In this document: in pieces, positions 1 to 9,244 of the stretch
Numbering within the stretch: position 1 is the first letter of the stretch
Layout: every line of letters begins with the position of its first letter
From: Bartonella sp. HY038
GTDB taxonomy: Bacteria > Pseudomonadota > Alphaproteobacteria > Rhizobiales > Rhizobiaceae
DNA: 64,000 nt
Direction: 5' to 3'
NCBI RefSeq assembly: GCF_014117425.1
Contig: NZ_CP059725.1
Span: 744,001 to 808,000 of the forward strand
Program-made: the position numbers and the translations under genes
Notes under the pieces: model-generated
The model's database searches: none
Seen by the model: the letters and a program-made list of their open reading frames with translations, nothing else
Told to the model about the DNA's origin: nothing

Positions 1-213
1 GCAATCTTCAACAGTATGGTGGTCATCAATATGTAAATCACCATTGGCAGTAATTTCCATATCAATCAATGAATGGCGGGATAATTGTTCAAGCATATGA
101 TCGAAAAAGCCGATGCCAGTATTGATATTAAATTGCCCTGTGCCATCAAGGTCAATTTTAACAGTAATATCAGTTTCATTGGTTTTACGGCTTAACGAGG
201 CTTTACGTGCCAT
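1..213 (-). CDS. hisB: Imidazoleglycerol-phosphate dehydratase, 5' part only
   Basis: HisB removes water from imidazole-glycerol phosphate to give imidazole-acetol phosphate in histidine biosynthesis (cytoplasm, Mn-dependent). Only the first 71 codons are in the window; the gene runs off the left edge. The visible part starts [15 protein letters not shown] and carries two metal-binding His patches of the family, [13 protein letters not shown] (about residues 36-48) and [10 protein letters not shown] (about 61-70). The ATG at 213-211 has a GAGGGAAC ribosome-binding site. Nothing looks broken in the visible part. Confidence 0.93.
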   Translation of the reverse strand, partial: MARKASLSRKTNETDITVKIDLDGTGQFNINTGIGFFDHMLEQLSRHSLIDMEITANGDLHIDDHHTVEDC

Positions 214-374
214 AGTCTGTTCCCTCTTATTTATCGTTGCGCCACTATAGCTTGCCAAGCCTATAGTGAAATGCTTGATTAAGTTAGCGTGACTATCTAT
301 TTTTCTCGCCACAAAATCAACATTAAAACACTTAATTTATAAGAGACGATAGCATTTTATAACAGTTTAAAGCA

Positions 375-423
375 CTTTTAAAAAAATAAAGCGGTTAAAG
401 AACAATTTTGCTTTAACCGCTTT
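375..423 (-). terminator. Intrinsic terminator of chpT
   Basis: A perfect 13-bp inverted repeat (AAAGCGGTTAAAG at 388-400, CTTTAACCGCTTT at 411-423) lies just after the chpT stop. Read on the minus strand it is followed by a long T-rich run (ATTTTTTTAAAAG), as in a Rho-independent terminator. Confidence 0.8.
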
Positions 424-447
424 GTCGTGATCTATACCGAGAAAATT

Positions 448-1077
448 CTAGCTTGCTGAGAAAATAATTTCAGTTGGTAAAACACGAATATCAATTTTCA
501 TATGGGCTAGTTCTGCAAGTAATAAGGTATAATAGGATTGCACGGCATGACCATCCACCGGTTCACCCGGTAAGTCGCCATTAAATAATTCAACAAAGCG
601 CGGCGGAATTCGTAACATTTTGCCACTCACCGCAATGGTGAAAATGGTTTTATCATTGTCGCGGCTAAGATTGACTTTGATTTCGCCACCGCGCGGAATG
701 GAGCCATTTGCAATAAGTAAAAGATTGAGCAGCAATTTTACTTCATTTTTTGGCAAAAGCATGCGTGTGCCTTGCCAAGATAATTGTGCCTTTTCATTTG
801 CCATATATTTTTGTGCAACTGATTCAGCATCGCCCGTATCAATTTCCATACCGGCAGAACCTGCCGCACCATAGGCAATCCGGGCAAATTGCAGGCGAGC
901 CGATGCATTGGTTGCCGACATACGGATAAGTTCAAGGGCATCTTCCTCGGCGCCGCCTTCATCATATAATTCCATTGCATTATTAATAGCGCCAATTGGA
1001 GAAATGAGATCATGGCAAATGCGGCTTGCAAGCAGCGCGGCAAGATCTTGGGCTGATAGAGTGATGGCGAGGGGCAT
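448..1077 (-). CDS. chpT: Histidine phosphotransferase ChpT
   Basis: ChpT passes phosphate from the hybrid kinase CckA to the response regulators CtrA and CpdR, so it sits at the centre of the alphaproteobacterial cell-cycle phosphorelay. The 209-residue protein has the expected helical hairpin with phospho-accepting His22 in SRICHDLISPIGAINNAMEL, followed by a degenerate GHKL-like C-terminal domain (about residues 90-205) without ATP-binding boxes, which is normal for ChpT. The length fits the family. Start: ATG 1077-1075 with GGAG 6 bases upstream. It is a single gene with its own terminator. A second CtrA-pathway gene, sciP, is at 19724. Confidence 0.9.
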   Translation of the reverse strand: MPLAITLSAQDLAALLASRICHDLISPIGAINNAMELYDEGGAEEDALELIRMSATNASARLQFARIAYGAAGSAGMEIDTGDAESVAQKYMANEKAQLSWQGTRMLLPKNEVKLLLNLLLIANGSIPRGGEIKVNLSRDNDKTIFTIAVSGKMLRIPPRFVELFNGDLPGEPVDGHAVQSYYTLLLAELAHMKIDIRVLPTEIIFSAS

Positions 1078-1180
1078 GGTAACTCCGCTTTTGAAAAATG
1101 CATATGGACTATTTGGTTTGGTTATAAAGCAATGAAGTGAACAGTTTCCTAATCATTTGCTTGAAACGTTGCTACATCTT

Positions 1181-2434
1181 TTAGTGAAGATCGTCGGCAG
1201 GATTGGTTAAAAGGGTTTCTTTGTTGTTAGAGGCCGGCAAAATGACGGTGAAAGTCGATCCTTCGCCAAGTTTTGAAGTGATTTCCAATTTGCCGCGATG
1301 TTGAGTAATGATATGCTTAACAATGGCAAGCCCAAGACCAGTCCCTTTATGCGCTCGGCTTATATCGACGCTTACACGATAAAAACGCTCAGTGAGGCGC
1401 GGTAAATGTTCTGCCTCAATGCCCATACCATAATCGCGAATGGCAATATGAATTTGTGTACCGACAGATTTAGCTGAAACCACAATTTTTTTGCCTGAGG
1501 CCGCATATTTTAAACCATTTTCAACAAGGTTTTGAAAAAGTTGGATCAAACTGTCGCGATTGGCGGCAAGGGCAGGCATATCCTCTTCAAGGTTAAGTTC
1601 AATATTAACATCATTTTTGCGGGCAAGCGGTGTTAATGTTTCGGTCACGTGGCGTAGTAATTTCGCGGTATCAAGCCGTTCAACCATTCCTGGGCCTGTT
1701 TGAGTTTCAAGGCGTGAAAGTGATAGCAAGTCATCAATTAAGCGCGACATGCGCTCTGCCTGTTCTTGCATGATGATAAGAAATCGCGCCCTAGCTTCGC
1801 TATCATTTTGCGCAGGTCCACGCAGGGTTTCAATAAAACCACGTAGCGATGTTAGTGGCGTGCGCAATTCATGGCTAGCATTGGCAACGAAATCCGTACG
1901 CATACGCGCCAAGCGATGCATTTCTGAATGGTCACGAAAATGGCAAACAAAAAGGTCTTTGGTGATTGGAATAATCGCAAGATTAAACCATCGCCTTTCT
2001 GCGCCTTTTTCACCATATTCGATGCTACGTGCAACGCCGCTTGCTGTAACATTGCGAAAAAGGTTTGATAATTCGGGAGCGCGGAAGCGGGCAAAGAGGC
2101 TTTGGTCACGGCTGAGACCAGAAAATGTTTGATAGGCTGCATGATTAATAAAGCTGATATTGCCTGAATGGTCAAAAAATACCAAGGGATCATTAAGGGC
2201 ATTAGCCAGTTTTTCTGCATCAAATTGCATTATGTTTGCGGGTCGTTTTTCCAAACTTATGCGTTCAGATAAACGGATCAAACGTTTTATCAGCAATATC
2301 AAACGGCGAAAATAAAATATTTCAAAACCTAAAACAATGATACACCAGATAAAAACTATATTGCTTGGGAAAAACCAAATGGCTGGCAAAAGGCTAAGCC
2401 CTATAAGTGTAGCAATTATTCCAAGGCTTCTCAT
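1181..2434 (-). CDS. phoR: PhoR-type sensor histidine kinase
   Basis: A 417-residue inner-membrane sensor kinase, most likely PhoR, which controls PhoB and the phosphate-starvation response. Two hydrophobic segments fill residues 5-45, followed by a PAS domain (about 70-170), a HisKA domain with His188 in DFVANASHELRTPL, and a HATPase_c domain with the N box (NLVENGLKYA), G1 (DYGMGIEAEHL) and G2 (GTGLGLAIVKHI). The HELRTPLTSLRGFIETL surroundings are typical of PhoR. No phoB lies next to it, so the assignment rests on the kinase sequence alone; another orphan PAS kinase is possible. Start ATG 2434 with GGAG upstream. Confidence 0.8.
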   Translation of the reverse strand: MRSLGIIATLIGLSLLPAIWFFPSNIVFIWCIIVLGFEIFYFRRLILLIKRLIRLSERISLEKRPANIMQFDAEKLANALNDPLVFFDHSGNISFINHAAYQTFSGLSRDQSLFARFRAPELSNLFRNVTASGVARSIEYGEKGAERRWFNLAIIPITKDLFVCHFRDHSEMHRLARMRTDFVANASHELRTPLTSLRGFIETLRGPAQNDSEARARFLIIMQEQAERMSRLIDDLLSLSRLETQTGPGMVERLDTAKLLRHVTETLTPLARKNDVNIELNLEEDMPALAANRDSLIQLFQNLVENGLKYAASGKKIVVSAKSVGTQIHIAIRDYGMGIEAEHLPRLTERFYRVSVDISRAHKGTGLGLAIVKHIITQHRGKLEITSKLGEGSTFTVILPASNNKETLLTNPADDLH

Positions 2435-3196
2435 TATTCGTTTTACTCCAATTAGTAAGTCACATAGGGCATTGGGTTGGTAAGTTAAGTCGCTTAAGTA
2501 ATATATTTATCTGATGTATTGGTTTACATAAAACTAAATCAATATATTTGCAAAATGCCCCATTAAAAATCTCATGTTACTGAATTTATTTTATAAGTAA
2601 TATCGAACTTGCTAATATTTTTCGCTCCTCTTTCATTTAGCTGCAAAAAAGTTAATTAAAATCGGAATCAATAATATGTCACTATGACAAGTATTATATT
2701 ACATCAGTTGATAATCCCCATTTTAATTACGCTATCTTGTTTTTTAAGATAAGGGCACTGTATCCATATGCATCAATGTCGAACGAGCAGGGCATATTGC
2801 CGCAGCTAATAATATTGTATGGAAAATATCTAAAATTGTGGCCTATTTGGTAGCCGAAAAAATACCTGAAATTTAGAACGCGAGTTTTTTTAAGATTGAT
2901 TCGAATAAAGGTAAAATTCTGCTAGAATATTTAATATCTATATCGGGGGTAGTTAAATAGAATGGACAACAAAATAAGGCCAATTTTACAACTTAGCTTT
3001 TCTAGATTTTATAAATTATGGTCCTAATAATAGTTTAAATTTAAAAGCATTAAAAATTGTGCTACATTAGACTAGAGTTGGTCATTGTAATTGCTTAAAA
3101 CTTATTAGTGATAGCTGAAATCTATTTGACTTAAAAACTATTTAAATTGTGATTTTATACAGATACAATATCAAAAATAGCAAAAAGGAGCCAATC
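2435..3196. other. Long AT-rich intergenic region
   Basis: No convincing gene. One plus-strand open stretch of 42 codons (2748-2876, ending in TAG) has no ATG, GTG or TTG start. It reads with an ordinary-looking composition (INVERAGHIAAANNIVWKIS in the middle), so it may be the tail of a lost gene. Otherwise the region is AT-rich spacer between phoR and the divergent ppk2. Confidence 0.4.
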
Positions 3197-4144
3197 GTGA
3201 GTGAAAAGCCAAAAAAAAATGGTAAAAAGCCTAAAGTTGACGGGATCGAGCTTACTCTAAATGGCAAAAAGCGGGTATTTAATATTAGTGATCCCAAATT
3301 GCCCGATTGGATTGAAAAGCAGGCAATGACATCAGGCGGTTATCCCTATACGCAAAAGATGAACCGTGATGAATATGAAAAAATGCTTTTGGCTTTACAG
3401 ATCGAGCTAGTGAAATTACAAGGTTGGCTGCAAGATCAAGGTGGTAGGGTCGTTATCTTGTTTGAAGGGCGCGATGCAGCAGGAAAAGGCGGTACAATTG
3501 ATGTATTACGTCAATATTTAAATCCGCGTTCTGCACGAAATGTGGCGCTACCAAAACCGGACGAAACTGAAAATGGGCAGTGGTATTTCCAACGCTATGT
3601 ACAGCATTTTCCAACTCGTGGTGAATTTGTAACCTTTGACCGTTCTTGGTACAATCGTGCAGGAGTTGAATCGGTTATGGGTTTTGCAAGTCCTGCGCAA
3701 GTGGATCTATTCTTATCCGAAGTTCCTTCATTTGAGCGCTTGATTGTTTCTGATGGTATTCGTTTCTTTAAATTTTGGCTCGATATTGGGCAAGAAATGC
3801 AGTTGAAACGTTTCCATGAACGCCGCCATAGTGACCTAAAACATTGGAAATTTTCAACAATGGATGAGGCGGGCATTTCCAAGTGGGATGACTATTCCAA
3901 AGCAACAGAGCGGATGGTAACTGTTTCGCATAGTGCTATGGCGCCTTGGACGATTGTGCGCTCTAATGACAAACGTCGGGCTCGTTTGGCGGTTATACAG
4001 AGAATTTTATTATCAATTCCCTATACAGATCGCGATATTAATGCCATTGGTGTGGAAGATGGTAATATTATTGGTCATGGTCCATCGTTCCTACGCGAAG
4101 GGGATGGATTTGAAAAGAATTTTACCTCTGATGATAAATCCTAA
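3197..4144 (+). CDS. ppk2: Polyphosphate kinase 2 (PPK2 family)
   Basis: PPK2 transfers phosphate between polyphosphate and nucleoside diphosphates, usually making GTP or ATP from polyP. The 315-residue protein is a single P-loop domain: Walker A FEGRDAAGKGGTID, Walker B FDRSWYNRAGVE, and the basic lid ERRHSDLKHWKFS. The length and one-domain build fit class I PPK2. A GTG at 3149 would add 16 residues. The GTG at 3197 is preferred because AAGGAG lies 6 bases upstream and the preceding codons look non-coding. It stands alone on the plus strand, followed by a solute-binding protein gene. The class (ADP- or GDP-preferring) cannot be told from sequence. Confidence 0.9.
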   Translation: MSEKPKKNGKKPKVDGIELTLNGKKRVFNISDPKLPDWIEKQAMTSGGYPYTQKMNRDEYEKMLLALQIELVKLQGWLQDQGGRVVILFEGRDAAGKGGTIDVLRQYLNPRSARNVALPKPDETENGQWYFQRYVQHFPTRGEFVTFDRSWYNRAGVESVMGFASPAQVDLFLSEVPSFERLIVSDGIRFFKFWLDIGQEMQLKRFHERRHSDLKHWKFSTMDEAGISKWDDYSKATERMVTVSHSAMAPWTIVRSNDKRRARLAVIQRILLSIPYTDRDINAIGVEDGNIIGHGPSFLREGDGFEKNFTSDDKS

Positions 4145-4169
4145 CCAGCGTGAGATTTAAAGCTTTGAT

Positions 4170-5039
4170 ATGAGATTATGTTCGACTTATACCTTCCGTA
4201 GTCTCAGACTGCTTTTAAGCCTTATCACTATTATGGCTTTGTTGCTACCATGGTCAAGTCACGCCCAGCAGCGTGACTTACCACATTTTTTTTACAGCAA
4301 AATAAAACCAGTAAAGCCTGACTTGAGCCAATATGAAAGGGTGCGGTTTTTAACTATAGTTGATTTTCCACCCTTTAATTATCTCAATAATGATGGTGTG
4401 CTATCGGGCTATAATGTTGATCTTATCAGAGCTATTTGCGAAGACCTTGATATTGTTGCGCGCTGTCAGGTTGAAGCTTTGCCGTTTGATGAGCTGCAAA
4501 AACGCCTTTTGGATAAGGGGGGTGAAGCTATTATTGCCGGCCTAAGTCCAACAATGGATAACCGCCAATATTTAAGATTTTCTCATGTCTATATCGCATT
4601 CCCCGCCCGTTTTATTGGTCTTGCTAGCAATATTATGTCGGAGCCACTGAGTGATAAACTTAATGGCACAAAAATTGGTGTTGTTGCAAAGACTGGCCAT
4701 GAAATTATGGTGCAGAGTTACTTTCCAAAAGCTGAAATCATCAGCTTTAAGGATTACGACACGCTTTATAGTGCAGTGTTAACCGGTGATGTTGTGCTTG
4801 GTTTTGGTGATGGCATGCGCTTTTCGCTTTGGCTTTCGCAACCTGATAATGGCGGTAAAGCGCAATTTGTTGGTGGTCCTTATTTGAATAAAGCATTGCT
4901 TGGCGGTGGTATGCAAATTGCTGTGCGTGAGCAGGATGAAAGTCTTGCCAAAGCCTTTGACTATTCACTTAGCCGATTGGAGCAAAGTGGTAAGTTGCAA
5001 GAACTATATTTGCGTTATTTTCCAATTGGCTTTTATTGA
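4170..5039 (+). CDS. Periplasmic solute-binding protein, family 3
   Basis: A 289-residue extracellular solute-binding protein of the amino-acid type (SBP_bac_3). An N-terminal Sec signal peptide (about residues 1-32, ending SSHAQQ) is followed by the usual opening strand (VRFLTIVDFPPFNYLNNDG) and the motif LSGYNVDLIRAICEDL. The ligand could be a polar amino acid or a related small molecule; sequence alone does not say. No ABC permease or ATPase genes are adjacent, so it is an orphan binding protein or has partners elsewhere. The gap to ppk2 is 25 bp and could be cotranscribed. No clear ribosome-binding site precedes the ATG. Confidence 0.8.
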   Translation: MRLCSTYTFRSLRLLLSLITIMALLLPWSSHAQQRDLPHFFYSKIKPVKPDLSQYERVRFLTIVDFPPFNYLNNDGVLSGYNVDLIRAICEDLDIVARCQVEALPFDELQKRLLDKGGEAIIAGLSPTMDNRQYLRFSHVYIAFPARFIGLASNIMSEPLSDKLNGTKIGVVAKTGHEIMVQSYFPKAEIISFKDYDTLYSAVLTGDVVLGFGDGMRFSLWLSQPDNGGKAQFVGGPYLNKALLGGGMQIAVREQDESLAKAFDYSLSRLEQSGKLQELYLRYFPIGFY

Positions 5040-5085
5040 AATTGTGAATTTTATTGAAATTGCATTTTTAAAAAACTGCCTTTAA

Positions 5086-5112
5086 AAAAAGGGGCTTTTT
5101 GCCCCTTTTTAT
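5086..5112. terminator. Bidirectional intrinsic terminator
   Basis: A perfect 10-bp stem (AAAAAGGGGC at 5086-5095, GCCCCTTTTT at 5101-5110) with a T5 loop sits between convergent genes. The A/T flanks give a U-run in either direction, so it can end both the solute-binding protein and the dehydrogenase transcripts. Confidence 0.85.
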
Positions 5113-5120
5113 TTTTAATA

Positions 5121-6050
5121 TTAATTAATAAGGGTGAGGGCGGGTTTGCCGTCAATAACCGCTTTTATATTATCAATGACACATTGTCCCATGGCTTCCC
5201 GAGTTTCATTGGTAGCGCTACCTTGGTGCGGTGCCAGTACCACATTATCAAGGGTTAAAAAAGCAGGGTTGATTTTAGGCTCATTTAAAAACACATCAAG
5301 CCCTGCGCCAGCAATAAGCTTGCTTTGTAAAGCCGTGATTAAAGCATCTTCATCAATGACTGAGCCGCGAGCAATATTAATAAGCACGCCTGATGATCCA
5401 AGTGCCTCTAACACATCCTTATTAATAATTTTTTCTGTTTCGCCATTGGCGGATATTGCAACGATTAACGCATCGCTATCCTTGGCAAGTTCCACAACAT
5501 TGGGATAATGCGGCCAAGTTAAATTTGCCTTTGGGCTACGATTATAATAGCGTGGCAGCATGCCAAAGGCTTGCGTGCGCTCTGCAATGTCCAAGCCAAT
5601 GGCACCAAGCCCAACAATCCCAACTTTTTTGCCGCGAATAGATGTGCCTAGCGGAAATTTTTCACCCTTCGCCCAAGTGCCAGCTCGAATGAATTCATCG
5701 CCCTTAACAATTTGGCGGGTAAGTGCCAATAAAAGCGCTAAGGCCATATCGGTGACATCTTCGGTTAAAATGCCAAGAGTGGTCGTGACATCAATATTGC
5801 GGCGGCGCGCCTTTTTAATGTTAATTTTGTCAAAGCCGACACCAAAAACCGCTATGAGCTTTAAATTGGCTAGGCGATCAAACCAGCTCTCATCAAATCC
5901 CGTCATTGGCGAAACGACAGCATATTGAACGCTTTTTAGAACATCATCGCTAGGATTATCCTTGGCGAATATTGGTGTTGCAACTGCTTCGATACCAGCG
6001 ATAATTTTTGCTGGCAAGCTGTTATCAAGAATTAGGCACGATGGTAGCAT
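5121..6050 (-). CDS. D-isomer-specific 2-hydroxyacid dehydrogenase
   Basis: An NAD(P)-dependent dehydrogenase that interconverts a 2-keto acid and its D-2-hydroxy acid, in the glyoxylate/hydroxypyruvate reductase-like branch. The 309 residues carry the Rossmann motif VGIVGLGAIGLDIAERT (about 147-163) and the catalytic triad: Arg in NIARGSVIDEDALI, Glu in GAGLDVFLNEP, His in LAPHQGSAT. The frame could extend to 6164, but the ATG at 6050 has GGGAGAG upstream and starts at the family's normal N-terminus (MLPSCLILDN). The exact substrate is not determinable. The IS element at 6218 lies upstream of it and may affect its promoter. Confidence 0.85.
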   Translation of the reverse strand: MLPSCLILDNSLPAKIIAGIEAVATPIFAKDNPSDDVLKSVQYAVVSPMTGFDESWFDRLANLKLIAVFGVGFDKINIKKARRRNIDVTTTLGILTEDVTDMALALLLALTRQIVKGDEFIRAGTWAKGEKFPLGTSIRGKKVGIVGLGAIGLDIAERTQAFGMLPRYYNRSPKANLTWPHYPNVVELAKDSDALIVAISANGETEKIINKDVLEALGSSGVLINIARGSVIDEDALITALQSKLIAGAGLDVFLNEPKINPAFLTLDNVVLAPHQGSATNETREAMGQCVIDNIKAVIDGKPALTLIN

Positions 6051-6217
6051 AAAAACTCTCCCTAAGCTAAAGGCTATAAAACAAGTATATAGCAAGTTTA
6101 ACAAGGAACGGCACAAATAAATGTTATTTAAGTTTTTCTTAGTAAAGCATGTTCCATAAAACATGGTGCGCCAACTGTATTGTTTCCCCCAATGGATTTT
6201 AAATATGGATCGTGCTA

Positions 6218-7064
6218 GGGTCAGGACCTATTAATTTTTTGGATTCCTTTTTTTGTTGATTTGTGATTCATTGGTTTTGTGGAGGTGAAACTAATGAGTG
6301 ATTTGTTTTTATTGAGCGAAGAGCAGAAGGCGCGAATATCGCCCTGTTTTCCACTGTCTCATGGGGTTGCTCGTGTCGATGACAGGCGCGTTATCAGCGG
6401 CATTGTCTATGTCATCAAACATGGTCTGCAATGGAAAGATGCGCCCCTCGGTTATGGTCCGCATAAAACGCTCTATAATCGCTTTATCCGCTGGAGCAGG
6501 TTGGGTGTATTTGACCGCATCTTCGCAATGCTGGCCGGACAGGGCCCCAAACCTCAACGCATCATGATTGACGCCACACACCTCAAGGCGCATCGCACGG
6601 CTGCCAGCCTGTTAAAAAAGGGGATATTCCCCGCCGTATCGGGCGCACGAAAGGCGGCTTGAATTCAAAGCTGCACACGGTCTGCGATCAAGATGGAAAG
6701 CCAATATGTCTGCTACTAACTGAAGGGCAGATGAGTGACTACAAAGGAGCCGCTCTTTTGCTAGCGCATCTGCCAGATGCCAAGGAACTCATTGCAGACC
6801 GGGGGTACGATGCTGACTGGTTCCGGCAGGCATTGCTTGACAAAAAAATAAAGGCTTGCATTCCGCCCAGAAAGGGCAGAACCACCGAGATAGCTTATGA
6901 CAGGCAAACTTATCGGTTGCGTCACATAATCGAAAACCTCTTTGCCAAGCTAAAAGACTGGCGGCGCATCGCGACACGCTATGACCGATGTGCACACACC
7001 TTCTTCTCGGCTATATGCATCGCCGCAACCGTAATATTCTATCTTAATTAATGAGTCCTGAGCC
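6218..7064 (+). mobile_element. IS5-family insertion sequence (IS427 type), complete
   Basis: An 847-bp element with imperfect terminal inverted repeats: left GGGTCAGGACCTATTAATTT, right (reverse complement) GGCTCAGGACTCATTAATTA. It is flanked by TA on both sides (6216-6217 and 7065-7066), the 2-bp duplication of this group, within CTAG at each junction. One transposase is encoded in two overlapping frames. All catalytic positions look present, so it may still be mobile. It sits in the intergenic space upstream of the dehydrogenase gene. Related decayed material occurs at 47744 and a MITE-like element at 49513. Confidence 0.88.
6294..7051 (+). CDS. IS5-family transposase OrfAB, made by -1 frameshift
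   Basis: A DDE transposase in two overlapping frames. OrfA (6294-6662) holds the N-terminal DNA-binding part and the first catalytic Asp (MIDATHLKAHRTA). The remainder, in the -1 frame to 7051, holds the second Asp (LIADRGYDADWF) and the Glu of the Y-R-E-K signature (YRLRHIIENLFAKLK). The frames join at a canonical slippery heptamer A AAA AAG (6614-6620, in correct phase), directly followed by a GGGG/CCCC hairpin (6620-6632). Staying in frame 0 gives a stop at 6662. ATG 6294 follows GGAGGTG. Programmed shifting is known in IS427-type elements; a simple inactivating mutation is less likely given the slippery site. Confidence 0.85.
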
Positions 7065-7497
7065 TAGATTAGTTAGGAAAATAGATTTTTCTTATTTTTG
7101 TTAAATATTTGGCTTTAACAGCAATTAACATAAAACATGGTTTATCGCCCGTTGATTCCAATTATCTCGTTTTGTTTGGCTGATTGATAATTTAAAACCT
7201 TGCTTGCCATTATTATTGGTAATGGCTTGTTAATTTTGATTTTTACCTATGCTTTACACGATAAAATGCTACAAAATGTCATAAGCTTATAGACAAATGC
7301 TAGGTTTTTGTGCTATCGGCTCTTCACATTCTTCTTGATAGGTAATCAAGAGCAGAAGTTTTGACTTTATTTTAATAAGATCACCGGTTCTATTGTAGTG
7401 CTTATGTGCTGCTTAATTGATAGCAATCGTGTGAAAGTTTAACCAATATAAAGATTGCATGTAAGTGCATCTTTTATGGAGAAAAGCAGGATTACAA
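7065..7497. other. Intergenic region upstream of rpsU
   Basis: No ORF of note. It contains one hairpin (TCTTGAT at 7333-7339, ATCAAGA at 7345-7351) in the probable rpsU leader, without a U-run. The rpsU promoter should lie here, but I cannot single out boxes with confidence. Confidence 0.35.
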
Positions 7498-7722
7498 GTG
7501 CAGGTACTCGTTCGCGATAACAATGTTGACCAAGCGCTGCGCGCGCTTAAGAAAAAAATGCAGCGTGAAGGTATCTTCCGCGAAATGAAAATGCGTGGCC
7601 ATTATGAAAAGCCTTCTGAAAAGCGCGCCCGTGAAAAGGCTGAAGCTGTTCGTCGCGCTCGTAAGCTCGCTCGTAAGCGCGCACAGCGTGAAGGTTTGGT
7701 TTCAGGTCGCGCTGCTCGCTAA
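7498..7722 (+). CDS. rpsU: 30S ribosomal protein S21
   Basis: S21 is a small basic protein of the 30S subunit that helps initiation-site selection. The 74-residue product begins [20 protein letters not shown] and has a very basic C-terminal half ([13 protein letters not shown]), as expected. The GTG at 7498 matches the family's N-terminus (MQVLVRDN) and has AGGA 6 bases upstream; an upstream in-frame start at 7465 would add residues absent from the family. It is a single gene with a terminator 38 bp downstream. Confidence 0.95.
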   Translation: MQVLVRDNNVDQALRALKKKMQREGIFREMKMRGHYEKPSEKRAREKAEAVRRARKLARKRAQREGLVSGRAAR

Positions 7723-7759
7723 TTTCTGCGTTGCAAGAATCAAAAATACCATTATTGAG

Positions 7760-7791
7760 GGCAGGCGTTTACGTCTGCCTAATTTATTTTT
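7760..7791 (+). terminator. Intrinsic terminator of rpsU
   Basis: An 8-bp stem with one G-U pair (GGCAGGCG 7760-7767, CGTCTGCC 7772-7779) and a 4-base loop, followed by TAATTTATTTTT. Confidence 0.75.
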
Positions 7792-8276
7792 AGACCAAAT
7801 TTATTTATAGAATCAGCTTTTATCTGGCGTTTGCTTAAGTTTTATAAGCATGGTCAACACCAATATGATCTTCATTGAAGTGATATGCTTTAATGGGAAA
7901 TAGTGTGATTCCATTAAATATTAATGGGTCTATAATTACATTTAACCTGCTCCAAAATACACAAGGCCCACTATTTGCAGGGTGTGATGAGATGAAGCGC
8001 TAATGGTGATTTGGCTATAGTGTAAATCATATTTAAATAAATTATGACTATATTTGCAGCCAATTATGCTATTCATAATTGTTTGTAGTGATTCTGCCTT
8101 GATCTTGCCATAATAATCATTAACGGCAATTTAGATAAGGGGTGGCACAAGTTGTAACTTTGTTTTTAGCCTGTCATTATCTAAAAATGCGACATTATTT
8201 GCATGTTATTTTATAATGGAAAAATTTTGATATGCATTTTGGTGTGGTCGGGCTTCTTTAATTCTTGGGATTTAAT
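7792..8276. other. Intergenic region, no gene seen
   Basis: AT-rich spacer between rpsU and the TPR lipoprotein gene. I see no ORF, RNA gene or strong palindrome. Confidence 0.4.
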
Positions 8277-9074
8277 ATGGGTAAATTTCGTTTGAGCCTA
8301 TGTGCTGTTTTGTTGCTTGCAGGCTGCACTACAACAAATTTTGTTGGTACTGCTGAGGATCTTGCGCAGGGGTCCAGCGAGAATATTTCTTCGCTCAGCG
8401 CGGTTATTCGCAATAATCCTAATGACGCTACTGCTTATAATGTGCGTGGTTCAGCCTATGGGCGTGCAGGTAAATATAGGGAAGCGATTAATGACTTTAA
8501 TACAGCATTAAGGCTTAATCCGCAATTTGCCGCAGCTTACGCTAACCGTGCTTTGATTAATCGTCATATGAAAAACGATCAGGCAGCTGTAGCTGATTAT
8601 TCGCGTGCCTTGGAGATGGATCCAGGTTATACGTCCGCGCTTGTCGGGCGGGGTAATGTTTATCGTGAAAATAACCAGCTTGATCTTGCCTATAATGATT
8701 TTTCACAGGCAATTTCACTTGGTACCACTGATGGTCGTGCTTGGTATGGCCGTGGTTTGGTTGAACAAGCGCGTGGCCAACATACACAAGCAATTGCAGA
8801 TTTTGGTGCCGCAATTTCGCGTCAGCCAAGTCAACCTGCGCCCTATAATGGTCGTGGTGTTTCCTATGTCGCACTAAATGATTTGGAAAATGCGCAGGAT
8901 GATTTTACGGCGGCGGTAAGGTTGGATAAGCAAAATGCTGAAAGCTGGTATAATCAAGCAACGGTATTAGAGCGTCAGGGCAATAAGCCTCAAGCCTTTC
9001 AGTCCTATCAACGCGCCTCGCTTCTTGATCCTAAATATCAAGCTGCCCGTGATGGTATGACACGCACTAGATAA
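8277..9074 (+). CDS. TPR-repeat lipoprotein
   Basis: A 265-residue envelope lipoprotein. The signal peptide ends in the lipobox LLAGC (Cys at residue 17), so the mature protein is lipid-anchored. From about residue 45 to the end it is built of six or so tetratricopeptide repeats; examples of the consensus are YNVRGSAYGRAGKYREAIND and YANRALINRHMKNDQAAVAD. TPR arrays are protein-docking scaffolds. Related alphaproteobacterial TPR lipoproteins exist, but the partner is unknown. A TTG at 8265 is in frame, but ATG 8277 gives the better signal peptide. It precedes tolC by 170 bp on the same strand. Confidence 0.8.
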   Translation: MGKFRLSLCAVLLLAGCTTTNFVGTAEDLAQGSSENISSLSAVIRNNPNDATAYNVRGSAYGRAGKYREAINDFNTALRLNPQFAAAYANRALINRHMKNDQAAVADYSRALEMDPGYTSALVGRGNVYRENNQLDLAYNDFSQAISLGTTDGRAWYGRGLVEQARGQHTQAIADFGAAISRQPSQPAPYNGRGVSYVALNDLENAQDDFTAAVRLDKQNAESWYNQATVLERQGNKPQAFQSYQRASLLDPKYQAARDGMTRTR

Positions 9075-9244
9075 TATATGATCTATATTTGGTAAGCTTG
9101 CTGTTGATCAAATCAATAGATAGGTGATTACATAAATGTGGGTTTGACCTTGAGTTGCATTTATATTAAAGATCATGCTGCACATAATTGAATGAATGCC
9201 AGATTTTTGGCCAAAACCACGTTGGATTGAATTAGGGAAAATAG

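Noticed and set aside
3149..3196. GTG start 16 codons upstream for ppk2
   Set aside because: No ribosome-binding site, whereas GTG 3197 has a clear AAGGAG.
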